Assembly: GCA_034769895.1 (NCBI GenBank)
Contig: CM068367.1
Location: 90,048,399-90,112,398, forward strand
Reading direction: 5' to 3'
DNA length: 64,000 bases
DNA from: Magicicada septendecula
Lineage: Eukaryota > Arthropoda > Insecta > Hemiptera > Cicadidae
Made by a program: the position numbers and the translations under genes. Position 1 is the stretch's first letter. Each line of letters opens with the position of its first letter. Positions 11,641 to 22,147 of the stretch are shown here, in pieces. The notes under the pieces are model-generated. The model ran no database searches and was not told where the DNA came from. It saw only the letters and a list, made by a program, of their open reading frames with translations.

Positions 11641-11862
11641 ATCCTTCTTATTTAATCTTCACGTTGGAGTCGTCAATCTGTAACGATCTCGAAGACTCGG
11701 GTCGTACCTTTGTATAAAATGTTTACACTTGTTTATTATGTGTATAAGTGTTAATGTGGTGTGTTCGCCTCACACCGGTCGTTACAATAATAGTTGTCAC
11801 TACTGAAATCTGTAGCGTGGTCCAAATTACCAGTACAACCTACCTGTTCATTCATAGGGGTT
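11640..11862 (-). mobile_element. Truncated 5' leader of LTR element E with splice-donor-like site
   Basis: Minus-strand sequence directly downstream of the primer binding site of LTR E. It parallels the leader of element D: both have a run of C after the primer site and then a sequence ACAGGTA (E: CAG at 11846-11844 followed by GTAGG). That is the position of a major splice donor in retroviruses and errantiviruses. After about 220 bp the element sequence stops, so its body is deleted. A segment with ends TGTAACGA / TCGTTACA occupies about 11681-11787 within it. Confidence 0.4.
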
Positions 11863-11882
11863 GCGAATCCCGGGTGGCGCCA
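11863..11882 (-). other. Primer binding site of LTR element E
   Basis: Minus strand TGGCGCCACCCGGGATTCG, three bases from the LTR end. The TGGCG start is the complement of a tRNA CGCCA 3' end. I could not assign the tRNA. The same primer type is seen in element D at 60120. Confidence 0.6.
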
Positions 11883-11885
11883 AAT

Positions 11886-14383
11886 TGTTTATATTAAAAC
11901 AATTAAATTTGTTAAATTACAAGTTAATAAGTGTTGTTAGCGTTGACAGCTGGAGCGTTCAAATGGTTCCCGCCGCTGCACAGGTTGCCGTATTGTCCAC
12001 TCGTGACGAGCGCTAGTTGGTTACTGAATAAAAATTGCTAACACACATATATTCTACAACGTCCTATGAAATAAAACGAAGGTAATACTCTGTACTGTAA
12101 TTTTAATGCAAATTCAGTCATTAATTAATATGACAAAAGGATTATAAATGGTTTAATAACAAATTGCTCCGGCTTAGAACATGAAACATACATCCCAATG
12201 TTGGCGAAATTGGTTTTGAAACAAATTATTTCAATGCCGTCATGGCCTCTGTTTACATACAAAATATTAATCTGTTCAAAATCTGGGGTCCTTTGGATTA
12301 TAAAATAAGACATAAAAGTTGGTTACATTAAAAAAGTACACTACCATACCTTATACGTACTTAAAGAGTATAAAGTGTTTTTACAAATTGTTCGGTAGTG
12401 TCGTATTATTTTTTACAGAGTTCGCACACTAATGCGAGGTTATATTTTAATTAACAAATGTTTTTACATAATTTGATTATGCATTAAACCTTTGAAAGAA
12501 AATTAATTTTGTTTAATAGTGAGAAATTTTGATCGTTTTGAAAAATATTTAAAGTAATTTGGTTTCTGGGAGAAAGGAATTTTGTGGATACTTATCATTT
12601 CAGACAGTGTTGATATGTTGTCATCTGGGGTAGTGGAAATTCTGCAATTTTGGGCTGGTTTAAACTTCGGGCATCTTCTTCTATCTCGTCTTGGGACTTT
12701 CTGCTATTTAATTTCTTTTTATTTGGTTCCAGGACATCGTTTAATCTTGGTAGTTCTGCATCTATTCGTCTTTGGTTCTTGTTGTCAACTTCTGAACGTC
12801 TTTTTAACTATTTAATGTAAAACTTCAGTCATCAGAATCTGGCGTGCCGCTTACCCACGCGTCATTATTTCGAGTCTAATAAATTTAACGGAAAATTAGT
12901 ATTCAACTAAGTTTCTATGGTAACAGAAACCCTTTGATTGGTTTAAGGCCTCGATTAAAAGCATTGTTATGAGATTTGAATTTTTATTCAAATTTATTAT
13001 GTATTTTCTTAATGATTTTATTCCTCTGTCTTCCTTTTGGGGTAATAAATAATATCACTATTATATTTCTTTCCTTTCAAAGTTTAAAATGTTACCTCAT
13101 AAGGTCATATTCTATTATACATTAACTTTAGTCTAAATATTTGACATTTGATAAATTACATATCTCTCTTAAATTAAACTTTTATAATAACATTTCTCTT
13201 TTAACATGATTTATACATAATTACTGGCTATTTACTGGTCTTAGATTAGTAAATTTCCTTGTGAATTTGTTACAATTGACATTTGTGTGTGTCTGACAGT
13301 TAGACGTTTTCATAGCCAAAAGTAGCCATGATGGTATTTTATTTATTTCTTTTGAATTACATTTTAATTCAGCCTGATGGGCTTCACTTTGTTATGATAA
13401 TTGTTTGTGTTGCGTTTTGATTCTGTTTGTGTTTTAATTACTATTCAATACAGTTTTCATTATACATATATTTAAAATATAACAATTAGGCTTATGGACT
13501 GCAAGTTCCTTTCAGCCATATCCTATTCATAACATTGAAACAAACAATTCTTTATAAGTTATTAGTTACTGTTGGTTTTAACATTAATTTCATTCTTTTG
13601 CTATTACTTTGAGTGATAAACATCATCACTTCCTTCAAACTCATTAAATTTATTTCCCTTCTAACATGGGGTGTTTTATTCATTGTATACTTAATTTTAA
13701 TGCAAAACCTTATTTCAATACTACTATCTTCCTCCATTCCATGTTAATACAAACTGTTTTTACCTGGGCTTTCTCCCTGAATACTATCACATACTATTTA
13801 TGTTATACTAATATATATGTACTAATACTTATCTCTATTTGAAATACTATTTTTAATTATTCTTAATTATATGATTGTTCATAAGCTCACTCACATCATT
13901 GACTGGTTTATCAATGATTTATTAACTGTTTTCTTATTCATTATTACATTTTTATTACTGAAAATATCTATTTCCATGTATCACCTTCACCTTTAATTAA
14001 CAGAGGTTTATCACTGATACACTCACTATTTTTGGTGTATTTACACTATCCTATATAGGGTATAGGTAATCCCTATACTTATTTCTCCTATTATTTCTCA
14101 CTATTTCTTTATAACATAATTCTTATTATTAATGACATTTGGTTATTTACATTTCATTAAATCTAACTTTAATAATTGTGTTAGTGTACTTTTCTACACT
14201 ACGTTACTTTTTAATTGTCTTTTGTTTTAAAACAGGTATATAAGTTATTTCATTTACAACAACAATATTTGTTTCATTAGTGGATAATTATTTGGGGTTT
14301 ATTACAGTATTCTGTCTTTGAGTATACCATTTCTCCCTTTTATATGTGGTGTTGGTTACTTCTTGGTTTCACTTTGTCTCCTC
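11886..14383 (-). mobile_element. LTR of family D/E (left copy); U3 edge approximate
   Basis: The U5 edge is fixed by the primer site (TGTTTATATT at 11886, plus strand). Collinear similarity to the reverse complement of LTR D is clear at several blocks: 12900-13040 against 58890-59080, 13470-13530 against 58440-58500, and 13740-13790 against 58200-58240. The U3 edge is estimated from a pyrimidine-rich run at 14370-14420, which is a polypurine tract on the element strand. The LTR lies downstream of ORF G, where the 3' LTR of that element should be. The plus-strand hydrophobic frames at 14344-15095 are shadows of T-rich DNA. Confidence 0.55.
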
Positions 14384-15529
14384 TTCATTCTTCCTCTTCT
14401 TCTTCTTCATCTTGGTTCGGTTCTCTTCTTCTCATCTGGTTTAACTTCTATTTAGTCGTAGGAATTTGTTCACTTCCTTTAATTGTCTTCTTTGGTTCTG
14501 GTTTTTCTTTTGTTAGTTCCTATTTGTTTGGTCAATCACCTTTTTCCTTGTGTATGTTTCGTGGTTCCCTTCTTTTGTTTTCTGTTGTTGGGTCAATCAG
14601 TTGGGTTGGGTAATTTCGTCGTTCGTCGTATCATAATATTGATATTATATTTATTTTTAAACATTTTATTTTATATGAAGTATTTTTACATTTAGAATTA
14701 TCTTTTTTATCCCTGGTACTGGGGTGGCTTATTTGTGTTGTAACATAATGCCTCTCCTCTAAAATTGATCATTTTAATAAAACACTAGCATAGTTTTTTA
14801 TGAAATTATCTGTTATATATAATCTTTTTCCTTTTCTTTCTTGTTTGTTTCTCCATTCTTCATATCTCTTCTTACTTAATTCATTCCATTTTATTTGGAT
14901 CTGTTTTTATTTATATTTCTATTGATGCATTTTCCCTTATACACAATTTTTTTCCTAACTTTTAGTAGCTGGTTTCTCCCATTACTACTCATTTTTTCTG
15001 AGACCAGAGGAACATCATCTCTGCTCAGTTTATTTGGATTGCTGGACTTTTCAACAGTCAATCTTAAATACCTTTTTTGTCAACTTGTGATTTAAATTAA
15101 TAATAATATACTTTGGGATTGTCCACCTTGTAGTTTGTTTTTAGATCACTTTGGCCTTTTATTCATTCTTCCTTCCGCTATACCTTAGCTATATACTATC
15201 ATCTACTCATACAGTTGATTGTTTTTATATTTATTTATATGTTAATTTCATCATATCTCACTTTTCATTATTTTGTTTTCAATGCTCATTGTGATCATTT
15301 TGTCTTAGACATTTTTATTCTTTTCTTGGTTATTTAGCAATATTCTGCTTTAGCCATTTCTTGTATATTTGTTTTATACATATAACTTCTCTTTTTCCTT
15401 GTACCAGTTCAGTTTTTTTTTTCTTTGAATACATTTGATTCATTATAATTTCAGGTATTTATCTCAGTAATTTGAGCTTGATTTTATTTTTGTTTATTTC
15501 ATTTTGTATTATATATCATTTTTGATAAT
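14384..15529 (-). mobile_element. 3' non-coding region downstream of ORF G
   Basis: Begins with the polypurine tract (minus strand GAAGAAGAAGAAGAGG-like, 14384-14425) and continues as T-rich plus-strand sequence without coding potential. It corresponds in position to 25115-26990 in element A and 51663-52790 downstream of F. Confidence 0.4.
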
Positions 15530-15880
15530 TTTTTGTAAGTTAGTTCTCTTACTTCATAGGAATGTTTGTAGCTTATTCCTTTTTAGTTATTTTTTGTTTA
15601 ATTATTATCGTAAGTTTGTGATTCTTACTTTTATATTTTAGAATTTGTGTAACTTATTCCTTATTATCTCACTTTTTTATTTCATACTTCATATATCAAC
15701 CTTTTATTAGACTGTGAGTTGATTTAAATTGAAAGGAATTTGTGTAACTTATTCCTTTGTTTTTATATTTTTTATTCATTTATATTAATTCTTTTTATTC
15801 CGCATATATCATCTAAATAACGTAGTAAGTTGCTCTTACAATCTTTTGGAATTTTGAAATATATTTATTTCATTTCTAGT
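15530..15880 (-). repeat. Hairpin tandem repeats downstream of ORF G
   Basis: Degenerate units of roughly 60-100 bp, each with a short inverted repeat of the form GTAAG-loop-CTTAC (15534-15552, 15610-15628, 15824-15840) followed by a GGAATTTGTGTAACTTATTCC-like stretch. The same design occurs in elements A and F just 3' of the coding region. Confidence 0.5.
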
Positions 15881-16371
15881 TATTTTATTCTTCTTCATAA
15901 AACTTTTTTTATTGAAGTTTGGTTATAAACTCACTTTATTTTTCTTGTATTTACATTGCTTATCTGGTAAGTACTATTACCATTATCTTTTGTGATAACG
16001 TATGGCCATATATTGGGTTATACATATTACTCTATTCATATTGCTTTACCCTGGGCCTTGTTAGTTATACTTTTGTAAGTTGACTTCTCCTTTTCTTTCC
16101 TGGTTATTGCCTTCTCTTGTTTTATTCGACACTTCGTTGTTCTTCACCTCTTCTCCTTCAAGTGTTTGATATTCACACTTATTCTGGATAATTTTTTAAG
16201 TTTGTTTATTATAGTTTAATTTTTCTTATTTAATTCGTCTTAGTCATTTCTTGTCTTGGTGATTTTTATTGGTCTAATTTAACTTTAATACTTCCTTCTA
16301 TTCCATTGGGTTGCTTGGTCAGTAATTCGAAGATCAGTCCCTTTTCTTGGTGTGTGGTATCTTCACTGAGT
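15881..16371 (-). mobile_element. 3' region of element G between hairpin repeats and ORF
   Basis: Non-coding. A stretch at 16130-16195 (minus strand CCAGAATAA ... GAAGGAGAAGAGG) resembles 26706-26780 of element A (CCAGAATAA ... GAAGGGGTAGAG), so these two 3' regions are homologous. Confidence 0.45.
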
Positions 16372-17039
16372 TTACCCATGGTCCATCAGTTCCTCTGCAC
16401 TTGTGGTTCGGATAACCTTGGCGTGTAGAACTATTTTCTTCCTTGCAACATGGGTCTCCTCCGTCTTGTACCATAAGTCCTCTAATACCATATGTTCCAT
16501 AGTATTTATGTTTACCTCAAACCTTTGATTACTTTGTCGATTAATCAGAGAAGTTAATTGTGCCTCTCTCATTAATGTTATTTTTGCTTTTTTATTCGGT
16601 ATTTCCATTTCTGGTGTGTTCCAGTGTTTTATTGACCTTCTTGATTTGTTATACTCTGTTTTGTTGTCAGTCATTTCTATTTCTGGCATCTTCCATCTAA
16701 GCATAGATTTGCTGAAATTTTCATTCACTGGTTGGTTGTGAATTCCTTTTATAATTTCCCTCAGAGTCCTCCTACAATCTTTATACTTTATTAATTTGCT
16801 TTGGTAGGTAAGGGGCAAATTAAATACATCGATGAGTCCGTTCTTCATCATCTCCACTTCTTCTCGTGTTTTGATGAGTTTCCTTTTATATACCTTTCTC
16901 GTTTCCTCTGTTTTCTTAATCTTCTTAATGATTCGATTCTTCTTTACTCTTCTACTGTTGGTTTTTATGTGCTTAATTTTCTTGGTGTCACGGTTGTCTT
17001 TATTTTCAGAAAACAATACACTTGTTTCTTCTACAGTTT
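16372..17039 (-). pseudogene. ORF G: C-terminal part of an LTR-element protein, truncated by element B1
   Basis: The frame is open upstream of the ATG at 17016 into the edge of LTR B1 (17040), so the N-terminal part was cut off by the B junction. The product is rich in Lys and Arg. It contains KTREEVEMMKNGLIDVFNLP and ends VIRTTSAEELMDHG. ORF F (53238-55004) has the matching TKEEMEMRKGGLISAFNIP and ends VIRTTGAVELMDHG, so the two belong to one family. I recognise no polymerase, protease, zinc-knuckle or envelope motif. By position it is the 3' coding part of an LTR element whose 3' LTR is E. Function unknown. Confidence 0.55.
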
Positions 17040-19941
17040 ACAAAGATAACTGGGGATTAATTATGCCAACAATAATTAATTAATTATGTGATTATACTAA
17101 TTTGCAAAATGAGATCGTGTAATCACTCAATTAGGTTACTCATATCAACTGATTGAAGCTAAGTGATACGTTAGTTCTTTTATGTTAGCATAATTACTGC
17201 ATGGAGACTCTAATTATTGTATAAATTAATAAAAACTACTATAAATCATTCAAGTGCCATTACTTTCTTGTTCTGAGGTAACTTTGACAATAATGAACGC
17301 ATATATTCTGGATAAAATAAACACTTATTTATTAACATCATCAAATAAAGAGACTTCAATATATAAATATGGATGATTCCCTGTAAATACATTCATAACA
17401 AGAACACATGTATATATATCAAATTACAATGCGAATCCAATACGTTGTTTGCTGGAAAACATACACATACATATATATAATACAGTCGATATATAGAAAA
17501 ACACAAATAGTCAAACAATAAATCTTATACTAATGCGTTCATTGCTTGCCTCAGATGAATAGCGTTAATTATATTTATCATATTTACTTTAAATACTCAA
17601 GGGGTGTTTCTTGAAAAGAGACAGGACAGTAGAGTTCTTATGATAAGAATAGCATAAAGATTACTTGTAAAGCGATTTATCCGATATTTCCATCGGTGTA
17701 TCTCCTTCTCGTTGGTGGTCCATCTGTGTGAAGTTGCTTAGCTGTGACGTCACTAACACTCAACACACGCGGATCAGATTCACTTGCGCTGTGTGTATTT
17801 TCTGTTGATTCGGCTGTTACTGTTAGAGTTTATGAAATCATGTGTCGTGTGGGTAAGTTCATCATTAACTATGGTGTATATATCTGTCTGTCTATTGTTG
17901 AACTTCTTGTGTGTACATTAATGTATAGTGTCTTTGATACCGTGGTGTAATTGTTCCAAATTATATTGTATCGCTTCGCCGCACTGTACAACGTTACGGT
18001 TTCATTGTCCGGTAATACATTAACAATAGTTCTGCGCGTCGGTTATTGATGAAACTGCGATTGGTTAGTTCAGTTCTGAATTTGAGTATAATAAAGAACA
18101 CTAGAGTTATTAAGCACTGGCGTATGTCGCATGATTTAGTCGTTGTAGGTACACTATTACCGGATACTCGCCAATATCGAAATGTTTAAGTCACTTAATT
18201 ATATACCGCATAGCAGAGTGTCAAAGTCCCACTGCTGTCCGTATGTTAATCGAACTGTATTAAGATTTAGTTCCGTGAAGACTGTTAAAGTATATGATTG
18301 AGAAATTTATAAGTAGACCCTCGAACTTTGTATTAAGACTGTTGAAATGTATGAAGACCGTTTAAAAGTACGTGATTGAAAATATATGATGACTGTCGAA
18401 AGTTATAAAAGGACTGTTGAAAATTATAAGTAGACTGTCCTCCCGCGTGCTCTGCAAACAGTTTTTATCAAGCATCGTTTACCACAATGCAGTCTTCTGG
18501 AAGACACGCCTCAGGTCGAACATGATAGGACAGAAGAACTCCTACCCTTATGCAAGACTATCGTTCTTCACTTCTCATTCGACGTTCCCGTTGCCATGAT
18601 GACGATGGTCCTCTCCACCTGTTCTCTGGGTAGATGCTGGGTTGTGATTGGGTATCCTGTCTCCCCACAAGTTCGCGTCGAAAGCCTCCGTACTCTTTTC
18701 CTGGAACAAGAGCAATTTCTTGGCTGTCGATCAGGTCTTTGTCCAAGCGTACTCCGGACCCTGCTGCTTGTTCTCACGCGAACAATGTGTCGTATTTCGT
18801 TATTGTTTCACTATCCTTGACCCTTTTCCGATAGCTATCCTGACGCAGCGTGTCGTCGTTTCCAAATCGGCACTCCTTCTCCCTGTCGTAAATATCAGTT
18901 GTTGCCAGTAAGACGTTCCCCCGCTGTGCACAAGTTCGATTCTATTCTTTAGATATCGATGTCAGTTCTCATACAGGGTAAATACCATTGTGTACTTACG
19001 CCCTTTTCTTACTACTGGTACACTTCAAATTAACCTTACAGTGTGTCCGTCACAGTTTCTCCGTAAATTGGTACTTGACATAGTTCCTTTTTTATCTTGC
19101 ATGTTGCAGGCTGTAAATCTCGGTTGAGTCGAGTCTGTCACGGCCAACCTTATTCCCATTGTAAAGTTATGTGAAGCGTATTCGTATTGCCCGAAGCAAA
19201 CGTTCAGTTGACACATCGTAAAACTGTTCCTTATTTATTGCTCGTGGCTCGTGTAGGGGTGTCTTGCTGTATGTAACGTCTTTTCGGGCATAATATTAAA
19301 AAATTGTAATTCTTGGTTGTTACATAGTCCCCAAATCGGATTGGATGTTGGATCAGCAGAAGACATTCTAATCCGATTTCTGCACTCTGTGTTTGTTGTG
19401 GGAGTCCCCTCTGATAAGGTCACGGTCATTGACCCACTTTCCTTTGCTTGGGGTATACGGGTATATATTCCCTATATTTTGTTGTAAACTAACTCTGGGA
19501 ATTTATTGCCGTGCATCTGAGAAAGGATGAACGCATTTTCACACATTGTGCATATCTAATTAGATATGGGATTATTTTACAATAATAATAATAACTGTGG
19601 ATGGCTGTGTCATCCGCTTATAACCTAATACATGAAATAATGGTTTTCGACATGAAATGTAATTATTCATGTATCGTTTAAATATCGTTACGATAGTTAA
19701 TGTCCTTAGTCTATCTTGAACATTTAAAACACAATTTACGAACCTGTAAATATATATCGATACATTCATTATTTGTTATTGAGTATCACTTATGATACGT
19801 ATTACTAACATTTATACTGATTATATTGATTATAAATTTATATACATTATTTAGGAACGATTAACAATTCATTTGAAATCATTATGATTATAGATAACTT
19901 CGCTTTATACCACTCAGATTTGATTAATTAATCTTACATCA
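17040..19941 (-). mobile_element. 3' LTR of non-autonomous element B1 (about 2.9 kb, perhaps longer)
   Basis: Matches the LTR at 43908-46813 along its whole length with scattered substitutions, and matches the U5 fragment at 21713-22147. The U5 edge (plus strand ACAAAGATAACTGGGG) is set by the primer sites of B1 and B2. It lacks the usual terminal CA on the element strand. The U3 edge is uncertain: the right-hand copy is itself truncated at 46813, and there is no clear polypurine tract at 19941, so the LTR may extend toward 20190. A GC-rich island lies at 18430-18930. Confidence 0.6.
18560..18945 (-). other. GC-rich island with interrupted open frame inside LTR B1
   Basis: On the minus strand about 125 codons are open except for a single TGA. 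The readable segments include DIYDREKECRFGNDDTLRQD, VKDSETITKYDTLFA and, after the TGA, DKDLIDSQEIALVPGKEYGG and ENRWRGPSSSWQRERRMRSE. Base composition is clearly less AT-rich than the rest of the LTR. The same frame with the same TGA is in LTR B2 (45428-45813). Between the copies I see a similar number of synonymous and non-synonymous differences, which does not indicate selection. It could be captured coding sequence, or chance in a GC-rich promoter region. No family recognised. Confidence 0.3.
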
Positions 19942-20235
19942 TCATGTGTCTATAAAAAGCTCGTTATAACGTCTTTAGCAATTTATTGCTGCACACTCGA
20001 TCGAACTTTTCGCTACATAAGTGTCCTTTCTGTTGAAATTTTCATTAACACTGGTTATACACATGTAATTAATGTCATTAGACTGTCACATCGTGACTTA
20101 AGAACTGTATGTACAAAAAAAATCTTTAAATTACACGCTAATAAGTTATACACCATATCGTTCAGCTAGTTGGACCGGTTTTCGCGGGACATTCACCCTA
20201 TGCATTGGCCCGTCCCCTGTAGTCCACTAGTCTAG

Positions 20236-21600
20236 CTAATTGTTGATGCAACTTTTGCTTTCCTGTGAGACTTGTACTTTCATTTCGTAGTACTTCTTCA
20301 GCAGACGTACATTAAAATTTCCTCTCACTTTGCCACTGCTATCGCATTCAATGAGCTCGTATGTTGCATCACCAAGGACGCGATTAACCTTGTATGGTCC
20401 GGTGTACAACTCGAAAAACTTGTCGATCCTTTTCATTGCGGCGTCAGATTGGTGGTAGCTCCTTAACAGCACCTTATCGCCGATAGCAAATTTAGTAATC
20501 TCCTTACTATCATTGATGCGCTTAGCATACTTCTCTCTTTTTTCCTTTATTTTTACAAATACGTTGATATTTGAACTGTATTTACTGTTGATGACATCTT
20601 TGTCCAGCCACTTCTCCCATGCGTCCATCTCCAAGTGTCTCCCGATCCATTTAATGTCATTGTTGTTGTAGTATTGTTCTTGGATCTCTGACAATTCCTT
20701 CAGGAATTCCATTGGGAACCTGTCAGTGCCGTTGTACTTTAATTTTGTATGTGTGTGTCCGTTAATCCTACTGATTATCCCCGACTCACCTTCAATTAGC
20801 TGACGCTGTAGTCGTTCTATTTGGGACTTTAATTCGTTGATACGAGTGGTTTTCTCTCTGGTGCTCTCATCCAGTTTTAGTTCCGCCGACTTCTGTCTCC
20901 CATCTACCTCACTGATCTTCTGCTGTATCGTGCTGTTTACGTCTCCCTGTTCCTGTTGTAATTGTCTTACTGTTTGGAATAGTTCGACTCTCAATTCCTC
21001 CTGCTTCTTATGATTTTCTTTTGCGTGTGTTTCTACTCTGTTGTGGATCTTCTTGATGCTTGTTTGGGTATTTTGGGCAATACTCTTTAGTTCCTGTCGG
21101 TCTAATTCTCTAGTTTCTCGTACCTCTTCGAATTTCTTGTCGGTGTCGTCCTTTAACTCTTTTATGATCTCGTTCTGCTGCTTCTGGACCTCGTCTATCT
21201 TCTTGTCACAATTATTTATGTATTCACGCATTTCCGCGCGTATTTGTGTAAGATTTTCATTCTGCTTCTCGAACTTTTCATTCACTTCTCTTCTAATCTC
21301 TATAAAATTTTCCTTCTGTTCTCTTCTAATCTCTATAAAATTTTCCTTAATTTCTTCCTTTTGCTTTTCAAATTTCCTACTCATGAAGTCCATTAATGCG
21401 CGCAACGTCACCTCTTCCTGCGGTTGTTGTTGGGACTCCTGTCCCCGCGCTCTGACGTCTGACGTCTCCTCGGTCATTTGTGAATAGGTTGGTGATTCCT
21501 CTCGTTCGACATCAGGTACACCCTGTTGGTTATTAATATCGAAATTCATGGAATCGGTACTACTGGTCGTCATTTTTGCAGCCTTACTCCGCATTAACAT
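20236..21600 (-). CDS. Element B1 fusion protein: Gag N-terminal coiled coil joined to integrase GPY/F module
   Basis: 454 codons. Residues about 65-270 form a long coiled coil (FEKQKEEIKENFIEIRREQ and similar heptads). Around residue 290 the sequence NGTDRFPMEFLKELSEIQEQ corresponds to the start of the capsid region of element A Gag (KRKPMEFLARVEEYL). Shortly afterwards it switches to YAKRINDSKEITKFAIGDKV, then LYTGPYKVNRVLGDATYEL and LLKKYYE. That is the integrase C-terminal GPY/F domain, collinear with the end of element A Pol (VTYKEGEKVLLKN ... LYTGPYVVV ... MKKYYEE). Protease, RT, RNase H and the integrase core are absent. This is an in-frame internal deletion keeping both ends of gag-pol. 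The element would need enzymes in trans. The open frame is intact in two copies (also 42431-43795). Domain assignments are from visible motifs. Confidence 0.75.
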   Translation of the reverse strand: MLMRSKAAKMTTSSTDSMNFDINNQQGVPDVEREESPTYSQMTEETSDVRARGQESQQQPQEEVTLRALMDFMSRKFEKQKEEIKENFIEIRREQKENFIEIRREVNEKFEKQNENLTQIRAEMREYINNCDKKIDEVQKQQNEIIKELKDDTDKKFEEVRETRELDRQELKSIAQNTQTSIKKIHNRVETHAKENHKKQEELRVELFQTVRQLQQEQGDVNSTIQQKISEVDGRQKSAELKLDESTREKTTRINELKSQIERLQRQLIEGESGIISRINGHTHTKLKYNGTDRFPMEFLKELSEIQEQYYNNNDIKWIGRHLEMDAWEKWLDKDVINSKYSSNINVFVKIKEKREKYAKRINDSKEITKFAIGDKVLLRSYHQSDAAMKRIDKFFELYTGPYKVNRVLGDATYELIECDSSGKVRGNFNVRLLKKYYEMKVQVSQESKSCINN

Positions 21601-21691
21601 TCAGTCCAACTAGCTTCACACTAATAATACTTGTTCTTACAACTAACATGAAATATATATATACGCTTATCCTATCTACTGCCTGCTCTTT

Positions 21692-21709
21692 GCCGTGCGA
21701 TGGACGCCA
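21692..21709 (-). other. Primer binding site of element B1
   Basis: Minus strand TGGCGTCCATCGCACGGC, three bases from the LTR edge at 21713. B2 has TGGCGCCCATCGCACGGC at the same place. The primer tRNA was not identified. Confidence 0.6.
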
Positions 21710-21712
21710 AAT

Positions 21713-22147
21713 ACAAACATAACTGGGGATTAATTATGCCAACAATAATTAATTAATTATGTGATTATACTAATTTGCAAAATGAGATCGTGTAATCACT
21801 CAATTAGGTTACTCATATCAACTGATTGAAGCTAAGTGATACGTTAGTTCTTTTATGTTAGCATAATTACTGCATGGAGACTCTAATTATTGTATAAATT
21901 AATAAAAACTACTATAAATCATTCAAGTGCCATTACTTTCTTGTTCTGAGGTAACTTTGACAATAATGAACGCATATATTCTGGATAAAATAAACACTTA
22001 TTTATTAACATCATCAAATAAAGAGACTTCAATATATAAATATGGATGATTCCCTGTAAATACATTCATAACAAGAACACATGTATATATATCAAATTAC
22101 AATGCGAATCCAATACGTTGTTTGCTGGAAAACATACACATACATAT
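21713..22147 (-). mobile_element. 5' LTR of B1, U5-side fragment cut off by element A1
   Basis: 435 bp identical in type to the start of LTR B2 (43908 onward). It stops abruptly where LTR A begins with TG at 22148. The missing remainder is not found next to the other end of the A elements. There, a different part of LTR B (41581-42136) appears, which fits insertion of A into an LTR shared by two B copies, followed by a deletion. Confidence 0.7.

Noticed and set aside
11681-11787. Small element with ends TGTAACGA / TCGTTACA
   Set aside because: Only 8 bp of terminal symmetry and no target duplication; it lies within the leader of element E and is probably part of it.
14344-15095. Hydrophobic plus-strand frames resembling membrane proteins
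   Set aside because: T-rich DNA gives Phe/Leu/Ser-rich frames on this strand throughout the element; no signal, topology or homology supports them.
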